Below, in pieces: positions 1-9,682 of a stretch of DNA of 64,000 nt (position 1 is the first letter of the stretch; the number at the start of each line of letters is the position of its first letter). The notes beneath the pieces were generated by a model that was given only the letters and a program-made list of their open reading frames with translations, was not told the DNA's origin and ran no database searches. Location: positions 62,001 to 126,000 of the forward strand of contig CALSSY010000008.1 in NCBI GenBank assembly GCA_943789135.1, given 5' to 3'. This DNA comes from an uncultured Bacteroidia bacterium (lineage in GTDB: Bacteria; Bacteroidota; Bacteroidia; NS11-12g; UBA955). Both the position numbers and the translations under genes were made by a program.

Positions 1-1073
1 ATACGATTATCTGCCTTTGAAAGATCTTTTTGAAGTGATTTACCCACATCAATTTTATATTTAGAGATAAACTTCTCCCTTTTGGCTTCACCCAAGCCTA
101 ATATTGAAGCTACTTTAATAGCCGTCTCTTTTTCACCTAGAGAATCCAGCATTTCAAAATAAACACTAGCTTCTTCTAATTTGGCATCTGCAGCGTCTAA
201 AGCTTCCTGCGACTCTGAATTAAAATAGGCCTCTTTTTTCAATTGCTCGTAGTGTAAAAATCGTTCAGCAACCTCTCGTTGTTTATTAACTTTCACATCA
301 GACACATCTACATTGGCCAAGACTTGAGCAACCACATACTCACCCCCTTTGGACTTATAATCTGCCAAATAAGGTAATGAAGATTCGAAATGCTCTTTGG
401 CTAGGTTATAATTATACGCCAAGTGTTTATCATTAGGGTTTTTATTTGATGCCTTTTTATAATAATCTACACGATAAAACTTGGATAAATTCGTTTCTAA
501 CTTTTCGTTCATGAAGTAATGGAACATAGCGAAAAGCGCCAATGAAGAAACGATCATAATTGAAAGTCTACCCCAATAATTCTTCTTAATAGTAACCAAG
601 GTTATGAATGCCGAAATTATCATACCCATAACTGGGGCAAGAACAATAAAATAAACGGTCTTCATAATTTTGTCCGAAGCAACAATTTCCGAAAGAGGCA
701 TGAATCCTTTTTCTGCAAAAGCATGCATAATGGCGGCACCTGCAAAACCTCCAATCAAGGTATGCGACGAAGAAGAAGGTATTCCGTACCACCAAGTAAG
801 TAAGTTCCAAAAAAATCGCCGCCAACAAACCTGCAAAATAACTTGTAAAGAAATAAAGTTATTGACAACAGTCTTACTGATAGTATTGGCTACTGCGTGA
901 TCTTTGAATAGGAAAAATGCCGCGAAATTGAACATTGCCGCCCACAATACCGCCTGAAACGGTGTAAGCACCTTTGTACTCACAATAGTGGCAATAGAGT
1001 TTGCTGCATCATGGAAGCCATTGATATAATCAAAAATCAAGGCCAACACAATGATTAATACAACAAGTGTCAT
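1..1073 (-). CDS. Pit-family inorganic phosphate transporter (N-terminal part; continues beyond the window)
   Basis: Low-affinity inorganic phosphate permease of the inner membrane. The start ATG is at 1073, followed by a hydrophobic helix and the family signature GFHDAANS. A second signature, GIPSSSSHTLIGG, lies near residue 100. After about 200 residues of membrane sequence comes a long charged, soluble segment. The frame is still open at the window edge, so the second transporter half is missing. At about residues 80-90 the expected sequence appears in the +1 frame: a T-run is one base short (near 833) and the next T-run is one base long (near 812). The reading frame recovers but reads LQVCWRRF where a motif like FAGLLAAI is expected. 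Ten bases separate it from the DUF47 gene upstream, a usual pairing for Pit. Confidence 0.9.
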   Translation of the reverse strand, partial: MTLVVLIIVLALIFDYINGFHDAANSIATIVSTKVLTPFQAVLWAAMFNFAAFFLFKDHAVANTISKTVVNNFISLQVILQVCWRRFFWNLLTWWYGIPSSSSHTLIGGFAGAAIMHAFAEKGFMPLSEIVASDKIMKTVYFIVLAPVMGMIISAFITLVTIKKNYWGRLSIMIVSSLALFAMFHYFMNEKLETNLSKFYRVDYYKKASNKNPNDKHLAYNYNLAKEHFESSLPYLADYKSKGGEYVVAQVLANVDVSDVKVNKQREVAERFLHYEQLKKEAYFNSESQEALDAADAKLEEASVYFEMLDSLGEKETAIKVASILGLGEAKREKFISKYKIDVGKSLQKDLSKADNR

Positions 1074-1083
1074 AGTTCGCTTT

Positions 1084-1731
1084 TTATGCGTATTTCACAA
1101 TAATGGTTTCAATCACATTGGCTACATCTTCAAACTTATCGGTTGCAACCTCCATGACCGTGTAAACTTCTCTACGACGGATCAAGTTTTTAAAGTCGTT
1201 TTCTGTGTCAAAAAGTTCCTTGATGCAACTGTCAAAAATTTTATCCGCGTGATTTTCTAAGCTATTGATACGTACAATAGCCTCCATGATTTTCTCAGGG
1301 CGCTTCAATTCGCGTAACTGCATGATTACTTGACCCACTTCATTGGCACCTTCGCAAATAACATCTGCCAATCTGCGAATTCCCTCATCATTTGGGTTTA
1401 CTTCATGAAAGTGAATCTTCTTAACGGAAGCATAAATATAATCCACTACATCATCCATTGCTGTAGCCAGATAATGGATATCCTCACGATCAAAAGGCGT
1501 AATAAAGTTTTTACCTAGCTCTTGAAAAATTTGATGAGTCACCTCATCATTGCGGTGTTCCAAATCTTCCATTTCGGTATGAATACGGGCTCTTTTAATT
1601 GAATCCGTTTCATTAACAAACTCCTTTAATTTTTTGCCAATTTCGGCAACGTTTTTACCTGTTTGCTCAAAAAGGCTGTAAAATACCTTGTCTTTTGGCA
1701 AGAAAATACTGAAAATGTTGTTTAAGGCCAT
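1084..1731 (-). CDS. DUF47/PhoU-like phosphate transport regulator
   Basis: All-helical PhoU-related protein (DUF47) of 215 residues, a family usually encoded next to Pit transporters and thought to control them. The sequence is rich in Glu/Asp/His on amphipathic helices, for example the segments LEHRNDEVTHQIFQEL and SLENHADKIFDSCIKEL, as expected for the metal-binding PhoU fold. I place the start at 1731 (MALNN). A longer frame reaches an upstream ATG at 1752, but that codon sits inside a good -7 promoter box (1750-1757, TATGTTTG). It probably forms an operon with the Pit gene downstream. Confidence 0.88.
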   Translation of the reverse strand: MALNNIFSIFLPKDKVFYSLFEQTGKNVAEIGKKLKEFVNETDSIKRARIHTEMEDLEHRNDEVTHQIFQELGKNFITPFDREDIHYLATAMDDVVDYIYASVKKIHFHEVNPNDEGIRRLADVICEGANEVGQVIMQLRELKRPEKIMEAIVRINSLENHADKIFDSCIKELFDTENDFKNLIRRREVYTVMEVATDKFEDVANVIETIIVKYA

Positions 1732-1749
1732 GTTAGTAAAATTGTCCTG

Positions 1750-1757
1750 CAAACATA
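1750..1757 (-). promoter_or_regulatory. -7 promoter box of the DUF47-pit operon
   Basis: On the minus strand this reads TATGTTTG, an exact match to the Bacteroidota sigma -7 consensus TAnnTTTG. It ends 18 bases before the chosen ATG at 1731 and overlaps the alternative upstream ATG, which argues against that longer start. Confidence 0.55.
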
Positions 1758-1815
1758 GAAACCTTATTTTAACAATTTGTTAATATTGGAGAATTTAACA
1801 TAATGATAATATTGC

Positions 1816-4099
1816 CTACTCGCAACATGCAGCCTCACCCTCTGCTATTTTCAAAGGATTGCGTTTCAATTTTAATTTTTGTAGCTCTGATAGGCCTTCT
1901 CGGCATTCGTAAGCGCTATTTATTTTTACCGATTTAAATATTTGAGAACCTCTACCCGGCCAATCTACACGCAACTCATCAATCTGATCCAAAGTCCCCA
2001 AGCCCATTTCAATTTCTAGACTGTTTGAGCCAAAGGTACCTCCATCACCCACCGTATGATAAAACGTTTGAACTTCTCCCAAACTGTTAAACCCACTAAC
2101 ACGAACACGTGCGCCTATGGCATTCAAGTTTTCCTTCCCGCTTAACTTTATACGAATCCAGTTATTATTGGAATTGGGATTTACAAATAAACAATTGTGA
2201 GCATCGTCACCTTCTACAGCGCCGCCCATGGTGATGTAGACATCTTGATCGCCATCATTATCAATATCACCGAATCCGATTCCGTGGCCTTTTTGCAGAT
2301 GCCCCATTCCAGAAGAGGTAGTCACTTCGTAAAATCCTTTTCCTTGATTATTGATAAAAATCCGATTGGGCACTAATGTCGTAAATGCAAACGCGCCTGT
2401 TCCGGCATAAAAGTCAATCCAACCATCATTATTCAAATCTCCTGCGTTCAACCCCATTGCGAATATCATTTTATCGATGCCCCATGTTTTACTAACATCT
2501 CGAAAAGTTTCATTCCCCTGATTAAGAAACAACTTTGTTTTTTCCAACTTATTGGAAATTCCTAATAACTCTTCTCCAACATCTTGAGCCACATAATCCA
2601 ATCGATCTAATGGGAACGACGTACTCAAAATATCTGGGTATCCATCGTGATTAAAATCAACCACAATAGCAGGGAAAGACATTATGGGTTGGGTTACTCC
2701 TGCCTTTTCCGCAATATTTTCAAATCGAATAGCACCATTTTGTTGCTTACCACGGTTCATGAACAAATAATTCGGTTGACCTAAACAACCCAAAAATAAA
2801 TCCATCCACCCGTCGTTATTAAAATCTGCAAAATTAGCAGCTTTGGCATAGCCAAAATTTCCGTCCATGTGCCATTCTTTCGCTTTATCGGTAAAAGTAC
2901 CATCACCGTTGTTGATGAATAATTCACACGGATGGTCGTTGTTGGGGTTATTCTCGTTGGCTATAAATACATCAACCCAACCATCGTTATTGACATCTGC
3001 CCATGTTGCCGTTTCTGTGGGATAAAAACTATGGGCCATTCCAGCATCAAAGGTCACATCGCTAAAAGTTCCATCGCCATTGTTTCTTAATAAACTATTG
3101 CGGCCATTCGCCTCCTTTGTCTAACCAAGCACCTCTTAAAAGTAGAATATCAATAAAACCATCGTTATTGAAATCAGCTTGTTTTGCATTTAAACCACCA
3201 GTGATGCCTTTTAATTGTGCCGATTCCGTAGCATTTTATAAAACCCCCTTTCCCATTAGAAAGAAATAAAGTTACATTGTCCATTGATGCCATAAGAACT
3301 CGCAAAAATATCCATAAAGCCATCTCCATTGAATTCTTCAATTATTCCAGCACCAGAAAGTCCTTTTTACATCAACACCTAATCCTTTTGCCACATTCCG
3401 TAGAGGTTGAAAATCAATTATTCTCGTATCTCGCGCGCCAAAATCAATTCTATGTTTAAGGGGAACTTTATTGGGATATTCACCTAAAGTCATTGCAGCT
3501 ATGTTCAACAACCATTTTACTTTGAACATCATCGGGATAAACATCCAATAACATTTGATAATAACGAATAGCTTCCTGTGAACCTTTTTTCTTTACATGA
3601 ATCGCATTTTTAGAAAGTGGGACAATACAACTTTCATCGTTGTGATTCGAAATGCAGTTATCGTCTTCTCCTTTTCTGAGATAAGCCACGGCTAAAAGCT
3701 CATACACCGATTTAAATTGAGGAATTACAATCTTATCCGCATCGCTACCCTGAAATTCTTTAAGGAAATTTTCTAATACTTCAATTGATCCAACAGCCAT
3801 TACCGGAATTCAAAAGTTCAAAAGCATACTTAACATACCAAGTTATAGCCTTCATTGGCCGTTTTGAACTGTGGTTTATTTTTTAATAAAAATTCCGCTC
3901 TTTTTACCGCTTAAATAATAATTTGTCTGAAAATTCGCCGCTGTATTGAGACTATCCAATAAATCCACCATCTTTCGATTCCCTTCGAATCTCTTGTCAA
4001 ATTGAGATTCCGTTTCACTTTTTTCTGTTCTTTTTTTCCTGACAAGAGGAAAAATAAGAACCACACCATTGCTACTCCCCAATAAAAGTTTCTCATCAT
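1816..4099 (-). pseudogene. CRTAC1/UnbV family FG-GAP repeat protein, interrupted by several frameshifts
   Basis: Secreted or membrane-anchored beta-propeller protein. The start at about 4099 gives a hydrophobic N-terminus (MMRNFYWGVAMVWFLFFLL). A helical, TPR-like region follows (about 4000-3540), then FG-GAP/VCBS repeats with D-x-N-x-D-G calcium loops (for example DVNNDGWVDVF, DFNNDGWMDLF, DLNNDGWIDF, DIDNDGDQDVY), and an ASPIC/UnbV domain at the C-terminus. The longest intact stretch is 1816-3057. Upstream, the protein continues in alternating frames. Two breaks can be read exactly: AAAA for AAA near 3525 and AAAAA for AAAA near 3365. Read through, the product looks complete at about 760 residues. 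Substrate unknown. The breaks look like sequence errors, but true decay cannot be excluded. Confidence 0.75.
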
Positions 4100-4103
4100 T
4101 CAT

Positions 4104-4375
4104 ACCGCAGAAAAATTTTTAGTTCTAATATTTCTGCAAACAACCTTAATGAAACCAAGGGCTGAATTACTGCATTAGCGTTTTATTTCTAATGTAGTTT
4201 AACAAAAAAATGAAAATGACTAAAACGGAATCTAATTATACTCAAGACATCCTACAAAATGAAAACAATTAGGAGCGAACAATCTTCTGCTGTCAAGCGA
4301 AAAACATCAATAACTTTAAATAAATTTTTTAGTCTTCAACTAAATATAAACAAACCTTAAAGTACTCTATCCGAT
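4104..4375. other. Intergenic region, no gene seen
   Basis: AT-rich spacer of 272 bases between the end of the PhoD-like gene and the start of the CRTAC1 gene, both on the minus strand. I see no coding frame of note and no clear hairpin terminator. It should carry the promoter of the CRTAC1 gene, but no exact TAnnTTTG box lies close to the start. Confidence 0.4.
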
Positions 4376-5720
4376 TTAGGGTTGTAAGCGCTGTTTCCAA
4401 ATCAACTTGCCATTTTTATCGTAAACGAGCACTTCCATATACCTTTTTTTGCGATTTTCACCCTTGATGATAATTTCAGCATAATTCTGTTCTGCCACAA
4501 ATGTACCATCAACCCTAAGCGAATTGACCTCATCGCTGGCGTGAGAACCACTTGTTAGAGGCGAAACGGTTAAATCATAAATGGCAGGTTTGCCTTCTTC
4601 TTTGATGGCGCTTAATTCGGTATGATGGCGGTCTCCATTCAAAAATACAACACCGTTAATTCCTTCATTTTGAATATAGTCAATGATTTCCTTCCTTTCT
4701 CCGTCAAAACCATAATTACTGTACATCTCAAATTGACCGGCATCGTTCAACAACTGCCCGCCCATTGCTACAATTTTAAATGAAGCCGATGAAGATGCTA
4801 AGGCATCTTTAAGCCATTCTAGTTGCGTTTTACCTAAAACAGTTCTGTCTCCCGATTTTCTTTCATTTGGACTTCTGAAATAGCGATTATCCAATAGAAA
4901 TACATCGACATCATTCCATGTAAACATACTGGTTATGCCTTCATTATCGGAAAGTCCCGTAGCTTGGATTCGCCCAAAAGTAGGTAAAAACCTCCCTTGA
5001 GAGTTTCTTATTCCAAAGCGACCTATCGCTATTGTTAGGACCAAAATCGTGATCGTCCCCATATAGCGTAATGCGCCATCTTAGATAATAATGCCTGCAT
5101 TTCTGGTAATCTGCGGGTATGGGAATTCCGATATAGCATTCCTGTGCGGGTATTCCAGTCAACTTCCCGATAATAGGTATTGTCACCAAGCCAAAGCATA
5201 AAATCAGCATTGTGTTTGGCCATGGAATTAAAAATTCTTTACATCACCACCATAGGGTTTACCCGGACGATCGGTGATACTGTTCATTCACGTAAACGCA
5301 ACTTCCTGTTAAAAATGAAAACTCAGGGGGATTGGTTCTGTATTGCCAATGTTTTTGGGTTTTGAAATTGTACGAAATTATCCTGAAATTACGGGTTCGC
5401 CGCTTACTGAAATTTCATATTCGTATTCCGTACCTGGTTCTACTTTATCAGCAACCAATACGGCTGTAAACGCTTTGTCCTTATTGGTTAAAACCGTTTG
5501 AGTTTCTAGGTGTCTATCTGTAGATCCTTTCGGGCGATATTTAATGTAAACATATTTTTCGCTTTGGGTTTGAAGCCAAATTTTAACTTCTTTTAAAATC
5601 AACCGCACCTATCATTGGACCTGCAGCAAGTTGCGCTTGCGTCTCATAAAAGACACTAAAACTCATTATGAGAACCCATAGAAGTTTATGACAAAGCGGA
5701 ATTTTAAAATTTATAATCAT
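4376..5720 (-). pseudogene. PhoD-like alkaline phosphatase, interrupted by frameshifts
   Basis: Metal-dependent phosphatase of the PhoD/metallophosphatase family, exported by a signal peptide (MIINFKIPLCHKLLWVLIMSF). The Fn3-like N-terminal domain ends in the EPGTEYEYEISVSG segment. The catalytic domain has the metal-site motifs LWLGDNTYY, DDHDFGPNNSD, FLLDNRYFRS and FLNGDRHHTELS. The product is spread over at least five frames. Where I can resolve them, the breaks are one extra base in a short run: AAAA near 5594, CCCCC near 5329, CC near 5273 and TTTTT near 5233. Reconstructed length is about 445 residues, normal for the family. The start at 5720 is supported by a TATTTTTG box four bases upstream. 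It fits with Pit and DUF47 as phosphate acquisition. Confidence 0.78.
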
Positions 5721-5724
5721 AACC

Positions 5725-5732
5725 CAAAAATA
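5725..5732 (-). promoter_or_regulatory. -7 promoter box directly upstream of the PhoD-like start
   Basis: Minus strand TATTTTTG, an exact TAnnTTTG match, ending four bases before the ATG at 5720. This spacing predicts a leaderless or nearly leaderless mRNA and fixes the start codon. Confidence 0.55.
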
Positions 5733-5933
5733 AGGGTAAAGTTCAAATGGCAAAAAAAACAAATCGTTAAGAGTTGAAGACATGGAAACGCACCCATCTG
5801 TTTTAAAACGATACGTTTTGGTTTCAGAAAGGCCCTAAAATAGGGCTAAAAACTTCCCATAAAATGAAATTCAACACCGAATGTTCAAGTTTTTTTTAAC
5901 CCATAGTATGAACGGCTACTTTTGATTAATGCG

Positions 5934-5941
5934 TAATTTCG
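5934..5941 (+). promoter_or_regulatory. -7-like promoter box of the redox cluster
   Basis: TAATTTCG matches the TAnnTTTG consensus at seven of eight positions. It ends four bases before a GTG (5946) that opens the N-terminal frame of the reductase. It is divergent from the PhoD-like promoter about 200 bases away. Confidence 0.4.
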
Positions 5942-5945
5942 TTGG

Positions 5946-7599
5946 GTGATTGTTACATCCATACTTCAAATCACGAAGCCTACTGCCAAAAGTCTTGAAT
6001 TTCGATTTAGAAACTCTGGTGACTGGAGTAAAAACCGGATGGAAAGAGGGTCAATTTCTAACCCTTAAAGTCAATTTTCACGATAAAGACATTTTAAGAA
6101 ACTATTCCATTGTTCGTGCCGATGAATTTGGAATAAGCATCTGTATCAAACTTGTCAAAGATGGGCGAGATGTCCAGATGGGCCGAGCAAGCCAAAGAGG
6201 GAGAATCGGTTGAAATCAGTTTTGGCGGTAGGGAAATTATATTCTAACCGAGCCTTTGCCCAAAAAGCTATTATTCGTTGCTGCAGGAAGTGGAATCACA
6301 CCCATTTTCGCGATACTTAATGGCCTTTCCAAAAGGCAATTACCGTCAAATCAAATTACATTAATCTACGCCAATCGGAATAAAGAGGATGCTATTTACT
6401 TGGAAGAAGTAATTCGATTGATAGGCGAAATAAAAGGACATCTTATCCTCTATTTTGAAGAAGATCAACCAAACTATCAAGCAACAGTTGGTGCATTAAC
6501 TGAAGACACCTGTTCCCATTTGATTTCTAACTTGATTCATGAAGAGCACGTATATATATGCGGTCCCGAAATTGTCCGAAATAATTTTTTAGGCGCATTA
6601 AAAGAAAGGAACTTCCCAACTTCACATATTAACACCGAATCCTTTCAAATTGAGCAAGGAATTGGTAAAATGGGGAATTTTGAATTTCTTGAATCCGGTT
6701 CGGAACATCAAATTGAAACATCGGAGAATGAAAGTATACTCGACGCTCTAATTCGTGAAAAGGCCAAGATTGATTTTCAATGTAAAATAGGGGCTTGCCA
6801 ATCTTGCGTTTTATTTTTAGAAAAGGGCGAATTAATAAACGCTAATGGTGAAACCATTACCCAAGGCTCTACATTTTTGTCGTGTCAATCCTTTCATTCT
6901 GGAAAAGGGGAAATTGTAATTAGTAAAAATAAAAAAACACGAAGCCGCAACTTTTGGCTTGCTGCAGCAAGCCTTTTAGGGGTAATTCTTATTTCTGGAT
7001 TTACATTCCTAAATAACGGTCAGTTCAAAATGAAAGGCACGTATAATACCGGCCATGAAAACCTTAAATGCGAAGATTGTCATTTCGAGGCAGAAGGTAA
7101 TTTACGTCAACAAGTACAACATAATGTCAAAACCTTCTTAAAGGTACACGAACATAAAACCTACATCGATGTGGGTCACAAAAGAGTGGCTAATACCGCC
7201 TGTCTCAGCTGTCATCAAAGACCCAACGACCGACATCCCGTTTCTAGATTCAAAGAAATCAGGTTTGCAGAGCAGCGCAAGGAATTGGGTATTCATGAAT
7301 GTAGGGCATGCCACAGCGAACATTCTGGCACAAGAATGTCTATACTCCCCTCCAATTATTGCCGGAGTTGCCATGAAAACACAGAAATAAAAGACGACCC
7401 GTTGGATATTAAGCATCAGGATCTATTCCGAGATGGAAAATGGAACACCTGCCTTCAATGTCATGATTTTCACGGGAATCATATATATGAGGTTCCACAA
7501 AAGATGAAAGACACCATTCCACTTTTAGAAGTCCAAAACTATTTGAAGGGAGAAAAAGTTATTTATTCTACTCGAAAACACCATAAAGCATTGAAATGA
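5946..7599 (+). CDS. Flavin reductase - [2Fe-2S] ferredoxin - pentaheme cytochrome c fusion (N-terminus frameshifted)
   Basis: Membrane redox protein. The FAD part is read from 5946 in shifting frames and contains the ferredoxin-reductase motif RNYS near 6100. The clean frame 6256-7599 gives 447 residues. It has the NAD(P)H loop GSGITP (residues 11-16) and CGP (102-104), then a plant-type [2Fe-2S] site C176-x4-C181-x2-C184 plus C210. A basic patch (KNKKTRSR) precedes one membrane helix (about 233-252). Five heme c sites follow: CEDCH 272, CLSCH 316, CRACH 349, CRSCH 369 and CLQCH 399. By the positive-inside rule, flavin and FeS face the cytoplasm and the hemes face the periplasm. The first half resembles PaaE/Hmp-type reductases; I know of no common family joining it to multiheme c. 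Breaks near 6165 and 6245 are probably sequence errors. The end overlaps the porin start (ATGA). Confidence 0.82.
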
Positions 7600-8843
7600 T
7601 AGACAACTTGAAACGACAACTATTGACCTTGATATTTTTGTTTTCCTTGGTTCAAATACTAAATAGCCAAATTGTATTTTCTGGAGAAGTTCGACCCAGA
7701 ACAGAATTCAGAGGCGGTTATAAAACTCCAATTTCGAAAATTTCCGATATGGCCGTAGTTACGGATCAACGAACGCGACTTTATGCCGATTATCAAAAAT
7801 CGAATGTAAAGATTAAAATCACAGCACAAGATGTTAGGGTTTGGGGAAATACTCCAACCGTCGGCGGAAACGGCAGCTTTCTTGGTATCGCTGAATCTTG
7901 GATTCAGATTGGCATTAAGCCTTCTATCGATCTAACAATAGGACGCCAAGCAATTAGCCTTGACAACGAACGCATATTTGGTGCGCTGAATTGGACCCAA
8001 GCCGGACAATTTCACGACGCAATACGCCTCAATTGGAGATCTAAAGAAAAATCAGCATGGAGAAATCAATTGAGCTTAATTGGATCTGTCAATCAAAGCA
8101 CAAGCGTTTTATCCCAAACTCGATTCAGTACTAAGGGTTCTTACAAAGGGTTGGGTGCAGCTCATTTATCTTGGGAAAATACGTCGAAAGGCCTACAAGG
8201 ATCTTTATTGAGCAGCTTGGTATTATATCCAACCCAATGGCATAATTTATGGCCACCAAGTGATACCCATTCCTTGACTTATGGAATTGGAACACATGGA
8301 TTTACAAGTCGCTTTTCTCGAGGTAAAATGCGTCTTTCTTTCGAGGGCTATCTGCAACATCAAACACAATCAAAAACACCAGAATTTTCTGGTGTAATAG
8401 CCATGGGTAAAACTTGGGATAAAACTACGTTAACCGTAGGATCCGATTATTTAAGTAGCGGTTTCAAGCCTTTATTTGGTACCAACCATAAGTTTTATGG
8501 TTTCATGGATTATTTTTATGTTGGAAATCCCCACCAAGACAAAGGTTTGTTCAATCCTTATATTCGAATGGATTACTCAACGAATGCGGGTAAATTCTCA
8601 TTATTCGGACATCACTTCCGTTCCGCTGTGAACATCCCTACCGGCCAAGAATGGTTATCGATGGGCGAAGAAATTGATTTGCTATGGACGAAATCTTTCT
8701 CCAATTCCATACATCTTCTTGGTGGTTGGAGTGTGATGCGAACTACAGCATTTACCAATGAAATTAAGAATACCGCGAATGCACCTCGTTTTCAAACCTG
8801 GGGATTTATACAGTTAACCTATAAAATGCAAGCTCAGAATTAA
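7596..8843 (+). CDS. Outer-membrane beta-barrel porin, alginate-export-like
   Basis: Predicted outer-membrane barrel of 415 residues with a signal peptide (MIDNLKRQLLTLIFLFSLVQILNSQ). After cleavage it starts with a strand and the segment SGEVRPRTEFRGGY, and has many alternating aromatic strands such as LYADYQKSNVKIKITAQDVRVWG and SIDLTIGRQAISLDNERIFG. This pattern resembles the alginate-export porin family. It overlaps the cytochrome fusion by four bases and is followed nine bases later by a second cytochrome gene, so the genes are co-transcribed. In this setting it could pass the electron acceptor or donor of the cytochromes, or sheathe a cytochrome. That role is inferred from context only; the barrel assignment is firmer. 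Confidence 0.72.
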   Translation: MIDNLKRQLLTLIFLFSLVQILNSQIVFSGEVRPRTEFRGGYKTPISKISDMAVVTDQRTRLYADYQKSNVKIKITAQDVRVWGNTPTVGGNGSFLGIAESWIQIGIKPSIDLTIGRQAISLDNERIFGALNWTQAGQFHDAIRLNWRSKEKSAWRNQLSLIGSVNQSTSVLSQTRFSTKGSYKGLGAAHLSWENTSKGLQGSLLSSLVLYPTQWHNLWPPSDTHSLTYGIGTHGFTSRFSRGKMRLSFEGYLQHQTQSKTPEFSGVIAMGKTWDKTTLTVGSDYLSSGFKPLFGTNHKFYGFMDYFYVGNPHQDKGLFNPYIRMDYSTNAGKFSLFGHHFRSAVNIPTGQEWLSMGEEIDLLWTKSFSNSIHLLGGWSVMRTTAFTNEIKNTANAPRFQTWGFIQLTYKMQAQN

Positions 8844-8851
8844 GTACAACT

Positions 8852-9682
8852 ATGAATACAAGAATATTCTATATCCTATTAATCGGACTAATCGTATCCC
8901 TCAATATTTATCTTTTTGTTTCGGCCCCACCACCATTGGAGTCATCTGTTTCCGTAAAAAAGAGGTTTGCGATCAATGATATTTTTGAGCAATTGGCATT
9001 AGAAAATGATGCAACTCGAACCTTGTATACAAAAGCAATTGTGGGTGCTGGAAAAAAACAAGGCTTATCCTTTGATGAGCGTTGGGCCGAGCAAGATGTT
9101 CATGCTGGACCCTTGCCCGCATTGTTTTTAAGGGGGATATCAAACGATATTTCGGAAACTGAGGTCCCTTTAGATTTATTCTTAGGTTCGGATTTCCCAA
9201 TTGAATCTTCCAACAAGTTCAAGGGGATACAAGCAGAAAAATTCGCACAAATGAGATCGGACAAAAAATCTAAATTCTTCTTTGATGAGATTACGGGAAA
9301 ACACATTGCTATGTTTCCCGACTACGCCTCAGCGATGCCTTGCGTTACTTGTCATAATGAACATGAAAGAACCTCTAAATCCGACTGGGTTTTGGGCGAT
9401 ATCATGGGGGCCACCACGTGGGCATATCCCGAAGATTCCTTATCAACGGATGATGCCTTAAAACTCATTGCCGCATATAGAAGGGGGGTTAAAAATACGT
9501 ATTTGCAATATTTGAAAAAGTTTGATGCTACAGAACTTAATAGCAAGCCCGAAATTGGAAATAAATGGCCGTCACAAGGCAATTTCCTGCCTGATTACGA
9601 AACATTCAGTGATTCCGTTCAAAAATTGGTTTCTCCGGCCATACTTTCCACGGTCTTAAAATCTATTTATGTCCAGAACTAG
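8852..9682 (+). CDS. Membrane-anchored monoheme c protein, DUF3365 (Tll0287-like)
   Basis: Protein of 276 residues with an N-terminal anchor helix (about 4-26) and a periplasmic domain. It carries one heme c site, C164-V-T-C167-H168, in the segment AMPCVTCHNEH. The surrounding pattern (a helical region with KAIVGAGKKQGLSFDERWAE, then PDYASAMPCVTCH and GATTW) fits the DUF3365/Tll0287-like heme domain found in sensors and small cytochromes. No kinase or cyclase output domain is attached, so it is more likely an electron carrier or binding subunit than a complete sensor. Its 3' end overlaps the next gene by 14 bases. Confidence 0.72.
   Translation: MNTRIFYILLIGLIVSLNIYLFVSAPPPLESSVSVKKRFAINDIFEQLALENDATRTLYTKAIVGAGKKQGLSFDERWAEQDVHAGPLPALFLRGISNDISETEVPLDLFLGSDFPIESSNKFKGIQAEKFAQMRSDKKSKFFFDEITGKHIAMFPDYASAMPCVTCHNEHERTSKSDWVLGDIMGATTWAYPEDSLSTDDALKLIAAYRRGVKNTYLQYLKKFDATELNSKPEIGNKWPSQGNFLPDYETFSDSVQKLVSPAILSTVLKSIYVQN

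Noticed and set aside
670..900. Plus-strand frame opposite pit
   Set aside because: Shadow of the transporter; the minus strand carries conserved Pit motifs.
7138..7416. Minus-strand frame opposite the heme c region
   Set aside because: Plus strand has five CxxCH motifs in frame; the minus frame has no features.
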